DNA of 61,323 nt from positions 972-62,294 of the forward strand of contig CABIVQ010000012.1 in assembly GCA_902362365.1 (NCBI GenBank), written 5' to 3'. Origin of the DNA: Clostridiaceae bacterium (GTDB taxonomy: Bacteria; Bacillota; Clostridia; Peptostreptococcales; Peptostreptococcaceae). The notes beneath the pieces were generated by a model. It made no database searches. It saw only the letters and a program-made list of their open reading frames with translations, and was not told the DNA's origin. The translations under genes and the position numbers were made by a program. Below, piece by piece: positions 1-8,087 of this stretch; position 1 is the stretch's first letter, and each line of letters opens with the position of its first letter.

Positions 1-874
1 GTTTATCCTTGAACTTTTCTAAATTAGATATTATAGTTACAGTATCCCCTATGCTAAAATCTAAAAAAGAAAATTCACTATTATTTTTAGCTAAATCATA
101 AACTTGCACATTATAATTTCTTCTAGGCTTAGATAATTCTTCAAGCTTAGCCTCTGCATCTTCTTTAAGATTCTGCTTATTCGTATATCTATTATCTTCC
201 CATATTTTTTCAATGATTTTATTAGAGTATTGGAAGTTTTCTATATAGTCCTTTCCATTGTTTATATCAGCAAAAGTAAGTCCATTTTTGCCCTTTGCAT
301 ATAGTCTAGTTGCATAATCGTAAGAGTCAGAAGGTACATCTAAAGATATTAAATTTAATTCATCAGTAAAATATACACCTTTATCACTACCTAGTTTTTC
401 ATATACATAGATTATCTTATTTATAGCATCAAATCTAAAATCTACTCTGAATGTTTCTCTAACTTTCCTAAGAACTTCTAAAGCATTAGTATTTTTAAGA
501 CTTACAGTTCTTTTTTTAGATATACTATTATCTGCTAAAGTCCATCCTGTCCCGGCTATTGCTAATCTTATGGTATCATTTATATTATTATTTTTTGTAT
601 CAAAGTTTTTTATGACTTTTCCAACTAAACTTTCTATATTGATATTACAGGTAAATCTTTTAAAATTATTAGAGGGTTCTATCGCCTTTATTACATATTC
701 ATTGTACTCAGTTCTTATGTAGCATTCCTCTTGAATTAGAGGTATGTTTTCATCATAACGAGAAAGAGAGAACTCTAATAAGTCCTCTCCACTTAAAACA
801 TATTCAATTTTATAATCTTTCAAATTTGTAAGAGCACTTAAGACTTCATGCTCTTTATTATATAACTTTAACAT
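1..874 (-). CDS. Phage tail-associated protein, N-terminal part (partial)
   Basis: Open reading frame running off the left edge; about 291 residues are visible, beginning MLKLYNKEHEV. It resembles the N-terminal half of phage minor structural or tail-endopeptidase proteins (the Tal protein at the siphovirus tail tip), in which this part forms the baseplate hub ring. Position supports this: it lies downstream of the tape measure and distal tail genes in the same direction. The start ATG at 874 has AAAGGAG eight bases upstream. The C-terminal enzymatic or receptor-binding part cannot be seen. Assignment rests on general similarity and gene order. Confidence 0.75.
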   Translation of the reverse strand, partial: MLKLYNKEHEVLSALTNLKDYKIEYVLSGEDLLEFSLSRYDENIPLIQEECYIRTEYNEYVIKAIEPSNNFKRFTCNINIESLVGKVIKNFDTKNNNINDTIRLAIAGTGWTLADNSISKKRTVSLKNTNALEVLRKVRETFRVDFRFDAINKIIYVYEKLGSDKGVYFTDELNLISLDVPSDSYDYATRLYAKGKNGLTFADINNGKDYIENFQYSNKIIEKIWEDNRYTNKQNLKEDAEAKLEELSKPRRNYNVQVYDLAKNNSEFSFLDFSIGDTVTIISNLEKFKDK

Positions 875-892
875 GCTCTTACTCCTTTCATG

Positions 893-1279
893 TTATTCCT
901 CTATCATGTAATCTATTAACATTAATTCACTGACTGTCATTTCACAGTTACTATTTAGTAAATCATTTACATTAAATTTATGTATATCTATATCAATTTC
1001 TATATCTAGTAATTCATTTATATCCTTATTCCAAGTTTCTAAATTTTTATCAGCTATTTTTAATTGGTTATTTTCATCTATTATATTTTCACCTTCTTCA
1101 TCTTTTACACAATACTTATCTAGTAACTTTTGTCTTTCTTTATTATATATATCTAACTCTTTTTCTATTTTAGATACATTTTTTGAGATTACATAACTTA
1201 CTTTGACAGGTAATTGCTTATGCATTAAAGCTCCTAAGAAATTTGAATCATTTACTATTTTTCTATTAGTTAATTTCAT
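893..1279 (-). CDS. DUF1617-like phage tail-region protein
   Basis: Protein of 128 residues beginning MKLTNRKIVND, with KQLPVKVSYVISKN and then a helical stretch KELDIYNKERQKLLDKY. This pattern is that of the small DUF1617 phage proteins, which have no assigned biochemical role and are usually encoded near tail genes. It sits between an 84-residue protein and the tail-tip gene in one apparent transcript. A structural or assembly role is inferred from position only. Confidence 0.6.
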   Translation of the reverse strand: MKLTNRKIVNDSNFLGALMHKQLPVKVSYVISKNVSKIEKELDIYNKERQKLLDKYCVKDEEGENIIDENNQLKIADKNLETWNKDINELLDIEIDIDIHKFNVNDLLNSNCEMTVSELMLIDYMIEE

Positions 1280-1281
1280 AA

Positions 1282-1536
1282 TTATTTACCTGCCTTTCTT
1301 GATAATAATTCTACATTTATAGAATCTTCAACTTTATATACTTCTGTTTCAAATTGTTTCATATCTTCTCTAACAGCTACTTTATTAGCATTATATAATT
1401 CTTTATTAGATATATTTTTATTTATATTTGCATTAGTATTCCCATCCGTAGATATACTTGCATTCATATATACAACTACTTGTCCATCTATTTCACTTGT
1501 TGCACTTAAGTTTATCGTTTTATTTATTTTTAACAT
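1282..1536 (-). CDS. Small phage protein of unknown function
   Basis: Unrecognised 84-residue protein beginning MLKINKTINLSATSEIDGQ, with an N-terminal half that looks beta-rich and a helical C-terminus. I place the start at the second ATG (1536), because GAAAGG lies nine bases before it, whereas this Shine-Dalgarno directly abuts the upstream in-frame ATG at 1545. It ends two bases before the DUF1617-like gene, so the two are probably co-translated in the tail module. Confidence 0.6.
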   Translation of the reverse strand: MLKINKTINLSATSEIDGQVVVYMNASISTDGNTNANINKNISNKELYNANKVAVREDMKQFETEVYKVEDSINVELLSRKAGK

Positions 1537-1614
1537 TTTTATCATCCTTTCAATTTTTTTAGAGGTTTTTTAGTTTCTTTGTCGAATATTATCTCCTTGG
1601 AAGGAGGTGTTTTT

Positions 1615-1845
1615 ATGAATTTCACATATGTTACTGATTTATCTAATGAAAAAACAGAATTTAGAACTCCGTTTAAAAGAACTAAGTACGAAGTTATATC
1701 TCAAACGCCAGATTTATTACATACTAAAATAGAGTATGAGAATGGTCTTAAAGTAGATAGCAAAGTTTATTCAGATAAAGTAGTACTTACTACAAATATG
1801 GAGTTTGTTACAAATGACGGTGTTATTTACGAACTTCGCAAGTAA
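1615..1845 (+). CDS. Small plus-strand gene inside the tail operon, unknown function
   Basis: A 76-residue protein (MNFTYVTDLSNEK...) encoded against the direction of all surrounding tail genes. The start is the ATG at 1615, with AAGGAGG seven bases upstream; an upstream in-frame ATG at 1579 lacks comparable support. A strong hairpin with a T-run follows the stop, so the gene has its own likely terminator. Charged and beta-like sequence, no signal peptide or membrane segment. The independent RBS and terminator suggest a moron, an independently expressed accessory gene. I do not recognise the family. Confidence 0.6.
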   Translation: MNFTYVTDLSNEKTEFRTPFKRTKYEVISQTPDLLHTKIEYENGLKVDSKVYSDKVVLTTNMEFVTNDGVIYELRK

Positions 1846-1936
1846 TTGAATCTTTAGTAACTACTACTTTTGAATTACCTAAAGTAGTAGTTATTTTTTC
1901 ATCTTCTTTTATTATTTTAGCTTCATTATTTTTCAT
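1823..1936 (-). CDS. Possible 37-residue phage microprotein
   Basis: Short reading frame MKNNEAKIIKEDEK... ending in EVRK. AAAGGTGG lies eight bases before the ATG. Its last 23 bases overlap, in antisense, the end of the plus-strand gene at 1615-1845, and its coding sequence contains the hairpin that terminates that gene. The hairpin could alone explain the sequence, so this gene is uncertain. Confidence 0.35.
   Translation of the reverse strand: MKNNEAKIIKEDEKITTTLGNSKVVVTKDSITCEVRK
1858..1899 (+). terminator. Rho-independent terminator of the plus-strand moron
   Basis: Perfect 13-bp stem (TAACTACTACTTT pairing with AAAGTAGTAGTTA), 10-base loop, then six T residues on the plus strand, 12 bases after the stop codon at 1845. 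Confidence 0.7.
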
Positions 1937-1963
1937 ATATATTCCACCTTTCATATTTTTTAT

Positions 1964-1988
1964 ATAAAAAAAGAACCTCATAGGTCCT
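1964..1988 (-). terminator. Terminator after the distal tail gene
   Basis: Minus-strand hairpin AGGACC-tatga-GGTTCT followed by a run of seven T residues, overlapping the stop codon of the distal tail gene. Short stem with one G-T pair, so efficiency may be partial. Confidence 0.5.
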
Positions 1989-2679
1989 ACCATCTTTCAT
2001 TATATTTTACTGTTAATCCAACATTATTATCTATTGATATTGTATTAACTCCACTTTTTAAAGCTGGAAATTCCCACATATCAACGTCATTCATCTTGCT
2101 TTTTCCCCCTGCAATAACCTTACCACTACCTATATATATAGTTTCGTTAGCTTTTAAATTTTTTATAGTAATTACATATCCATTTATCATAATCTTACAA
2201 CTAGGTAAAGGTACGCTTGATGTAATTTCTAAGTTAGCATAACATTCCTTAGGGCTATTAATATTTATAGTGCCACTACCTGCAATAGTGACTGTTTTTG
2301 TGTCTTTATAAACATTTAATATGTCATACCTTAGAGTAATCTTCGTTGTATTAGAATTTAAAACTATAGGTTTATTATCCTCTTCTTTAATTGATACATC
2401 ATAGTTCTTATTTTTATACTTAAAAGTACAGCTAGAAGAATGCTCTATGAACTTTATAATATTCTCATCTGAAATTTCTCCCCCATAAAAATGTACGATT
2501 AACTCTAAATTTCTAAATGTATGTACTCTGGAATTTACTCTAACACCATGCAAGGCTTTTTTAGGCCAGTAATTACCCATATTACCAAACTTAGTAGCAT
2601 CTGCATTGAACTCTATAACCTTACAATTATATTTACTATTTAAATTAGCGCTATTAATTAATACACTTATTTTTACCAC
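1987..2679 (-). CDS. Phage distal tail protein (Dit-like)
   Basis: Protein of 230 residues directly downstream of the tape measure gene, the usual place for Dit, which forms the hub between tail tube and tail tip. The N-terminal half (INSANLNSKYNCKVIEF) and the beta-rich C-terminus ending VGLTVKYNERW fit the Dit/phage tail family in outline. The GTG start at 2679 overlaps the tape measure stop by seven bases; its ribosome-binding site is cramped (AGGGG immediately before GTG), so expression may depend on translational coupling. Family assigned from order and general pattern. Confidence 0.65.
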   Translation of the reverse strand: MVKISVLINSANLNSKYNCKVIEFNADATKFGNMGNYWPKKALHGVRVNSRVHTFRNLELIVHFYGGEISDENIIKFIEHSSSCTFKYKNKNYDVSIKEEDNKPIVLNSNTTKITLRYDILNVYKDTKTVTIAGSGTININSPKECYANLEITSSVPLPSCKIMINGYVITIKNLKANETIYIGSGKVIAGGKSKMNDVDMWEFPALKSGVNTISIDNNVGLTVKYNERW

Positions 2680-5480
2680 CCCCTAGCAGTTCTAGCTATT
2701 TTAGGAGATATAATATTTGTTAGTTCTTTACCATCTATGTTAAACTTAGGATCATTCATACCCGTATTTTCTATAGCTTTAGAGAATGCATTTATCATAA
2801 CTTCATACATTTTATTATAATCTATAAGATTATTAGTATTATTGCTAGATATAACACTTTCATTTACACTTCTATTATCCAATATATCTGAATTATCAGT
2901 AAAAGCATTAACAGAATTTTGAGCAAAGTTTTCTACAGCCCTAGTTGATGCAGGCTCACCTCTATCAACTCCAATTTGATAACCCTCTGTTGTCCACTCT
3001 CCAAATTGCATAAACAGCTTAGAGGGAGAGTTTATACCTAGTTTATTTTTAGCCCAATCTATGGCGCCTTGAACTGCTCCTTTGATAGAGTTAATCACCC
3101 TCCATCCTGCATTTTTTATTCCATCTGCAAGCCCTTTTACAATATCTCCACCAATACTTACCCAGTCTGATATTTTATTTTTAACTGCATCAATTCCATC
3201 TTTAATTATATCTCCTGCTGCTTTGACCACTTTAGGCGTACTTTGAATTATTCCATTGCAAAGCCCTACAATAAGGTCTATACCAGCTTTTAATATTTTA
3301 GGAATACCTTGTATTAATCCTTTTACTAAAGAGGTTATTATTTTTCCAGCTGAGTCAATTATTTTAGGTAAGTTATTACTTATACTTTCTACAATACTAA
3401 GCATAAGTTCTAAAGTTGCATCTATTATTTTAGGTAAATTATCTATAATTGCAGTGGCTAAGGTTGTGATTATTTCAATTCCCGAGTCTATTATCATTGG
3501 TAAATTGTCTAATATAAAGTTTACAAAAGTCTCTAAAGTTTTAGTAACCGCATCAATTATCATCGGTAAATTATTTACTATACCATCAACTAAAGATGTT
3601 ATCATTTCAATTCCAGCATTAAGTATAGTTGGCAAATTATCTGTTATAATTTGTAAAAATGTAGTCAAGACCGTAATAACTGTACTTACAATCATAGGAA
3701 GCATTTCTGTAATCCCTTGTATTAACATTTTAACAATCTCTATACCACCATTTAATATTATAGGTAAATTATTAGTTAAAGCTGTAAGCCATGATTGAAG
3801 CAATATGAATGCAGTTTTAACAAATGTAGGCATCATTGCAGTTAATCCGGTCATAAGATTAGTTATTATTTCTGTAGACTTTTCGTAAACTTGTGGCATA
3901 GCTTGTCCTATTCCTAATAATAAATTATTTATTATTTCAAATCCTTTTTGTATCCATTGAGGTAATAGTGTTGTTATATTAGCCAATGCTGTTTTAATCG
4001 ATAAAAATATAGAATTAAATACTCCTTCTACCCCTCCTGATTTATACGCATTAGGTATTGTTTCAGTTAGATATGTAGCTATGGTCCCAAACACATCAGA
4101 TGCTTTTTGTTTCATAAAGTCCCAAGCTTTTGTAACTCCATTTTTAAAACCTTCATTTGTTTTCCATAAATACATAAATGCTCCTGATACAACCCCTATG
4201 ATTCCTGCGAATGCTAAAAATGTAGAAGATGCTAAACCAATCATGGAGATTACTCCGCCAAACATAGTCCAAACACCATTAAGAACAACCATCCAGCCGT
4301 CCCAAAGATTAATACCCATCTGTAAAGGTAATAACAATAAAGTCATAACAGGTAATAAAAATCCTATAGCTCCAGCTATTTTAGCTATAATTGGATGTAC
4401 TTCATTAAATTTAGCTATCCAGTCAGAAACTACTCCAGTAACTTTAAGCGCTACTTTTAAAAACTGACCTGCTGTCTGTATAACAGGTTCTAACGCTTTT
4501 AACACTTTTCCTTTAGTTGTCTCAGCTAATTTTTTCAATCCTTCATCAGCTTCAAGTGCTGCACTAAACATTGTCTTATATGCAAATAAAGCTGCCATAC
4601 CAACAATAGGAAAAGCAAGTGCCATATTCGCATTTGCAGCTGTTATCCCTCTAAGTAATAGCCCGTATTTGACCATGTCTCCTTGAGCTTCTCTTATAGC
4701 AACTTTCTGTGCAGAATAATTCTTTATAACTTTTTCAACACTACCACCAAGTTTTCTATATCCTAAAGATAATCCGTTTAATGGTGATCTACCAGCTTCC
4801 ATTGTTTCATTTAATAACTGGAACTGACCTATAGTAGATGGCGGAAGCATCATTTCTGGTTTAATGCCATATTTTTGTAGTCCTTTCATTCTTTCTGTAA
4901 GTATCTTTGTTTGATTTCCCATAAGCTTAGTCATACGAGCATTTAACTTAATACTATTAGCTTGTTGCCTTAATTGCATATCAGTTAATCCTAATTGACT
5001 TCTCATGTATATTTGTTTAAAAGTAGTATCATCAAGTCCTAATGCAAATTTAGTTATAGCATCTCTAGCATTCATTGCTTGTTGAGAATACTTTCCATAA
5101 TATCTTGAAGCTTTACGAGCTTCTTCGTGAAGTCTATACATTTCCGAATAAGCCTTTTTAGTGCTTTCAGGAACATCTCCTCCAAGAATCATTGATAATC
5201 TTTGCATTTCCTTATTAAATTTATTTGAATTACTTGAAGTTCCCTTAAATTCGTTATTCATTGTACTAAAAGATGTTTTCACTCCAATAGCTTCTCGTTG
5301 TAATTGTCTTAACTTTTCTATAGTTTCTTTTAGTGACTCTGTAGCAGATTCAGCACCTTTAGGAATATCTTTTTCTAATGCATCAGCAAACTTAGAAGAA
5401 TCTTTTTCAGCTTTATTGAGCGAATTACTAAAATCATCAGTTTCAGCACTAATCTTTACGTTAAACTCTTTATCAGCCAT
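2673..5480 (-). CDS. Phage tail tape measure protein
   Basis: Protein of 935 residues, the longest in the prophage, lying between the tail chaperone genes and Dit. The N-terminus (about 1-110) is charged and helical; residues 275-440 carry hydrophobic segments expected to cross the host membrane during DNA ejection. Residues about 510-765 contain at least seven 22-residue repeats with a core like NLPxIIDxxxxxI, the periodicity typical of tape measure proteins. The C-terminus contains GINSPSKLFMQFGEW, common near the end of this family. It sets tail length. RBS AAAGGAGG lies before ATG 5480. Confidence 0.9.
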   Translation of the reverse strand: MADKEFNVKISAETDDFSNSLNKAEKDSSKFADALEKDIPKGAESATESLKETIEKLRQLQREAIGVKTSFSTMNNEFKGTSSNSNKFNKEMQRLSMILGGDVPESTKKAYSEMYRLHEEARKASRYYGKYSQQAMNARDAITKFALGLDDTTFKQIYMRSQLGLTDMQLRQQANSIKLNARMTKLMGNQTKILTERMKGLQKYGIKPEMMLPPSTIGQFQLLNETMEAGRSPLNGLSLGYRKLGGSVEKVIKNYSAQKVAIREAQGDMVKYGLLLRGITAANANMALAFPIVGMAALFAYKTMFSAALEADEGLKKLAETTKGKVLKALEPVIQTAGQFLKVALKVTGVVSDWIAKFNEVHPIIAKIAGAIGFLLPVMTLLLLPLQMGINLWDGWMVVLNGVWTMFGGVISMIGLASSTFLAFAGIIGVVSGAFMYLWKTNEGFKNGVTKAWDFMKQKASDVFGTIATYLTETIPNAYKSGGVEGVFNSIFLSIKTALANITTLLPQWIQKGFEIINNLLLGIGQAMPQVYEKSTEIITNLMTGLTAMMPTFVKTAFILLQSWLTALTNNLPIILNGGIEIVKMLIQGITEMLPMIVSTVITVLTTFLQIITDNLPTILNAGIEMITSLVDGIVNNLPMIIDAVTKTLETFVNFILDNLPMIIDSGIEIITTLATAIIDNLPKIIDATLELMLSIVESISNNLPKIIDSAGKIITSLVKGLIQGIPKILKAGIDLIVGLCNGIIQSTPKVVKAAGDIIKDGIDAVKNKISDWVSIGGDIVKGLADGIKNAGWRVINSIKGAVQGAIDWAKNKLGINSPSKLFMQFGEWTTEGYQIGVDRGEPASTRAVENFAQNSVNAFTDNSDILDNRSVNESVISSNNTNNLIDYNKMYEVMINAFSKAIENTGMNDPKFNIDGKELTNIISPKIARTARGW

Positions 5481-5494
5481 TTATCCACCTCCTT

Positions 5495-5791
5495 TCAGAG
5501 ATTGAATTTTTTCTTTAAGTCCTCTTTCATCTTTTCCATTTCTTTTTTAGATTTTTTCTTTTTAAATATGTTTATAATCTTACTTTTTTTAGCACTTACA
5601 TAGCCGTAAATGACTGCCATTTTAATACCTTCTAGTTTTTCTTTATACTGCTCTACATAAATAGAAAGTTCGTAAAAATCACTATCCCAAAACACATTTA
5701 AAGGAACTTGATTTTCTATGACATAATACTTAATACATTTATCCCAATCTATGTAACCGTTATTTAGAGGGTATAGCTCCTTGATTATCAT
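5495..5791 (-). CDS. Tail assembly chaperone, frameshifted downstream part (gpT-like)
   Basis: Reading frame overlapping the end of the gpG-like gene in the +1 frame. The C-terminal part is very basic (FKKKKSKKEMEKMKED). No ribosome-binding site precedes the candidate starts near 5791, while the overlap contains CCC-TCT-AAA-TAA, a plausible +1 slip site. The expected product is therefore a gpG-gpT fusion of about 189 residues made by a minority of ribosomes; both forms act as tape-measure chaperones and are absent from the finished tail. Independent initiation is the alternative. Confidence 0.65.
   Translation of the reverse strand: MIIKELYPLNNGYIDWDKCIKYYVIENQVPLNVFWDSDFYELSIYVEQYKEKLEGIKMAVIYGYVSAKKSKIINIFKKKKSKKEMEKMKEDLKKKFNL
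5760..5771 (-). promoter_or_regulatory. Probable +1 programmed frameshift site
   Basis: On the minus strand the gpG-like frame ends ATA CCC TCT AAA TAA. A proline tRNA slipping from CCC to CCT (bases 5768-5771) moves translation into the overlapping downstream frame (CTA AAT AAC) three codons before the stop. A CCC-U slip of this kind has been reported for structural genes of Listeria phage PSA. Confidence 0.55.
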
Positions 5792-6065
5792 CAAATTCCT
5801 CTAGCATAGCCTTTAATAATTCTCCATACAACTCATAAATTGCTTTATCTCCTATTTCATCAGCTAGATTTAATACTTCATCTTCACTTATAAATTTATT
5901 TGAGAAACTTATTGCACATCTAATAAGAGTATACATATCAGATTCCGTAGGCTGCTCATCACTTAAAATAGGTTTCTTAGTTATATCACAGTACATTTTC
6001 TTTTGTCTTGCTCCAAGTTTCATTATGTATTCTTTATCACCATATTTTTTAACTATCGTTTTCAT
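5760..6065 (-). CDS. Tail assembly chaperone (gpG-like)
   Basis: Acidic 101-residue protein (MKTIVKKYGDKEY...) between the major tail protein and the tape measure gene, the fixed position of gpG-type tail chaperones in siphoviruses. AAGGAG precedes the ATG at a normal distance. The last 35 bases overlap the following frame, the hallmark of a gpG/gpGT frameshift pair. It should bind the tape measure protein and recruit tail tube subunits. Identification depends on length, order and overlap rather than a sequence motif. Confidence 0.7.
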   Translation of the reverse strand: MKTIVKKYGDKEYIMKLGARQKKMYCDITKKPILSDEQPTESDMYTLIRCAISFSNKFISEDEVLNLADEIGDKAIYELYGELLKAMLEEFDDNQGAIPSK

Positions 6066-6142
6066 ATTAAATCTCCTTAAAATTAAATTTTCACAAAATA
6101 AAAAGGCGAGAATAGTTTAATCTCACCCTTCATTTAAGTATT

Positions 6143-6616
6143 CTATTCTGTTTCACTTGACGACAATAATGCCTTTGATCTTGATACAGAACCATTAACA
6201 ACTAATGATATTTCAAGTCCAGCTAAACCATCTTCAAAATCCCCTGAAAAAGTTTCTATTTTCATAGTAGCTTCTAATAAATTGTCTACGTTACTTGTAG
6301 CAGATTCTGATCCAGCATAACTAGGCTTCTTTACTGCTAACTTTACAGCTAAATCTTCTGCTTGTTGCCATGCGTCCCAAAGTGTAGCAAACACACCTTC
6401 ATCAGATTTATCTGATAAATTAGCAACAGCATTCATATCTATTGAAAAATCTTGTCCATTTAATTCTCTTGAAGTCATACATTGACCTTGTGCAGATTCA
6501 ACTCTATCTATAAATTCCTCAAACTCATTTGAAGCTTCAAAGGATGCTCCACTTTGTCCTGCAACTGGTTTTCCTCCAATCATTATAAGTACATCTGCAC
6601 TTCTTGTTCTTGACAT
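6143..6616 (-). CDS. Major tail protein (TP901-1 type tail tube)
   Basis: Protein of 157 residues (MSRTRSADVLIMIGGKPVAG) with the typical major-tail-tube opening, where a short strand LIMIGGKPVAGQ is followed by the ExSNEF region, and a C-terminal beta segment GLAGLEISLVVNGS. It matches the TP901-1 family of phage major tail proteins, which polymerise as hexameric rings. RBS AAGGAAGGTG sits before the ATG. The 77 bases to the next gene are otherwise empty. Confidence 0.85.
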   Translation of the reverse strand: MSRTRSADVLIMIGGKPVAGQSGASFEASNEFEEFIDRVESAQGQCMTSRELNGQDFSIDMNAVANLSDKSDEGVFATLWDAWQQAEDLAVKLAVKKPSYAGSESATSNVDNLLEATMKIETFSGDFEDGLAGLEISLVVNGSVSRSKALLSSSETE

Positions 6617-7027
6617 TTACATCACCTTCCTTTGTATTACAAAATTAAATTTAATAGAGGCTTGATAAAGTATTGTATTTTCATCTATATAGTGTTCTGT
6701 AATACCATTATCACCATCAGAACTTAACTCACAATCTGAAATTAAATACTCTCCAGCTTCTTTATATAAAAGTTCATATAAACTATTGTAAATATCCATG
6801 TATTTACTATTTATTTCTTTTCTTCCTTTATTGCTTCCATCATACCAATAAAATAAATCCCATGTAATGTAATGAATTTTCTCACCGGTTCTTAATACCT
6901 TATCAGTGATCCTAGTGTCTCCTAATTTAAGATATGGCATTTTTATATTTTCATCTATAATATCAACTACCTCATAACCTTTATTAGTTAAATGTTGATA
7001 TATAAGTGTTTGTAAGCTATTTATCAT
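6617..7027 (-). CDS. Tail terminator or completion protein
   Basis: Protein of 136 residues (MINSLQTLIYQHLTNKGY) placed immediately before the major tail gene. Length, position and the mixed alpha/beta pattern fit the DUF3168-like tail terminators that cap the tail tube and join it to the head. It overlaps the upstream gp10-like gene by 11 bases, indicating translational coupling. No enzymatic motif is visible. Confidence 0.6.
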   Translation of the reverse strand: MINSLQTLIYQHLTNKGYEVVDIIDENIKMPYLKLGDTRITDKVLRTGEKIHYITWDLFYWYDGSNKGRKEINSKYMDIYNSLYELLYKEAGEYLISDCELSSDGDNGITEHYIDENTILYQASIKFNFVIQRKVM

Positions 7028-7460
7028 AACTAAAAAGTATCCTTTCTACATCGTCAGAAAACTTAGGAGTTATTTCTTCAAAAGAAGGTATTAAAAATGG
7101 TTTCTTACCTCTTCCTGCTGGATAATTTACTTTTTTAACAAATACCCAATTACCATCCCTACCTCTGAACCTTAAAAATTTTGCTTTTTTAGGTTTTATA
7201 ACATAAGCCTTACTTCCAAATTCTCTAGCTCTTGCATATTTAACATTAGTACCAACTAAAGAGGAATTTCCTTCATGCTTAGTATGAATACTATTTTTAA
7301 GCCTAGATGTATCTACTGCAACTTTGCCTTTTGCCATACTTTCAATCATATATGCATGTTTTTTTCTAGACTTATCCGTTTCAGTCACTACATACTCTTT
7401 ATACCCTTGTAAATATGCAACAAGATCTATTATGTTATTTACATTAACTTTAATTCGCAT
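7017..7460 (-). CDS. HK97 gp10-like head-tail joining protein
   Basis: Protein of 147 residues with the characteristic DTSRLKNSI then VGTNVKYARAREFGSK pattern of HK97 gp10-like proteins, followed by basic AGRGKKPFLIPSF. These are connector or tail-component proteins of siphoviruses and myoviruses. It overlaps both neighbours by 11 bases, as expected in the compact head-tail module. Start at ATG 7460. Confidence 0.8.
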   Translation of the reverse strand: MRIKVNVNNIIDLVAYLQGYKEYVVTETDKSRKKHAYMIESMAKGKVAVDTSRLKNSIHTKHEGNSSLVGTNVKYARAREFGSKAYVIKPKKAKFLRFRGRDGNWVFVKKVNYPAGRGKKPFLIPSFEEITPKFSDDVERILFSYDK

Positions 7461-7758
7461 GTTCTAACCTATCTAAAGTTACATAAGTTTTATTTTTTAT
7501 TCTTTTAGGTTTATGTGTAGGTTTATAGTATTTGCCATCTATTAAGACATAGAAATTATCAATATCTATAGTATCTATAGTCGTAAGGTTATAAAACTCA
7601 TAATTAGCAACTCCAAATAGTTGTATTTGTTTTTCTAAACTTAATAGAGATAAATTACAATATATATATTTATAAAGACTTTTATTCTCTATACGACCAC
7701 CTTGCCCATCATTTATTCTATTTACTTTATATAATTCAACTTTCTTATTAAATCTCAT
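7450..7758 (-). CDS. Head-tail adaptor (head closure) protein
   Basis: Protein of 102 residues (MRFNKKVELYKVNRINDGQGG) whose N-terminal strand with GQGGR and C-terminal KNKTYVTLDRLEHAN match the SPP1 gp16-like head closure family (phage head-tail adaptor). It overlaps its upstream and downstream genes by a few bases. It should seal the connector after DNA packaging. Confidence 0.75.
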   Translation of the reverse strand: MRFNKKVELYKVNRINDGQGGRIENKSLYKYIYCNLSLLSLEKQIQLFGVANYEFYNLTTIDTIDIDNFYVLIDGKYYKPTHKPKRIKNKTYVTLDRLEHAN

Positions 7759-8087
7759 ATCAACCTCACCTTAATTTTATCTAATTGAGATTTTTTATTT
7801 GCAATGTACCTATCCAAATCCATTTTAAAACCATCTAATGAATTATTATTATAAGAAAAACTTACTCCATCACTATTTTCACTATTAAGACCTTCACTAC
7901 CTATGCGGTTATACCTAGCTATAACTAACTCTGCAACTATATATTCAAGTTCTTCAGGTACACTATTTTCTTTTATATAGTTCTCAACTTGTCGTGAACT
8001 TCTTCGTATTAAAGACTTTAAAAGCTCATCTTTATCAGACGAGCTTAATCCTAAAGTTATTTTAACTTCACTAAGAATATCTTCCAT
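7755..8087 (-). CDS. Head-tail connector protein (gp6-like)
   Basis: Protein of 110 residues with an all-helical N-terminal half (MEDILSEVKITLGLSSSDKDELL) typical of phage QLRG/gp6-type connector proteins that bind under the portal. The segment VAELVIARYNRIGSEGLNSE is a common feature of this family. Its start overlaps the last base of the capsid gene stop codon and its end overlaps the adaptor gene. Confidence 0.75.
   Translation of the reverse strand: MEDILSEVKITLGLSSSDKDELLKSLIRRSSRQVENYIKENSVPEELEYIVAELVIARYNRIGSEGLNSENSDGVSFSYNNNSLDGFKMDLDRYIANKKSQLDKIKVRLI

Noticed and set aside
3256..3798. Plus-strand 180-residue open frame
   Set aside because: It mirrors the hydrophobic repeats of the tape measure gene in antisense, with no ribosome-binding site; an artefact of repeat composition.
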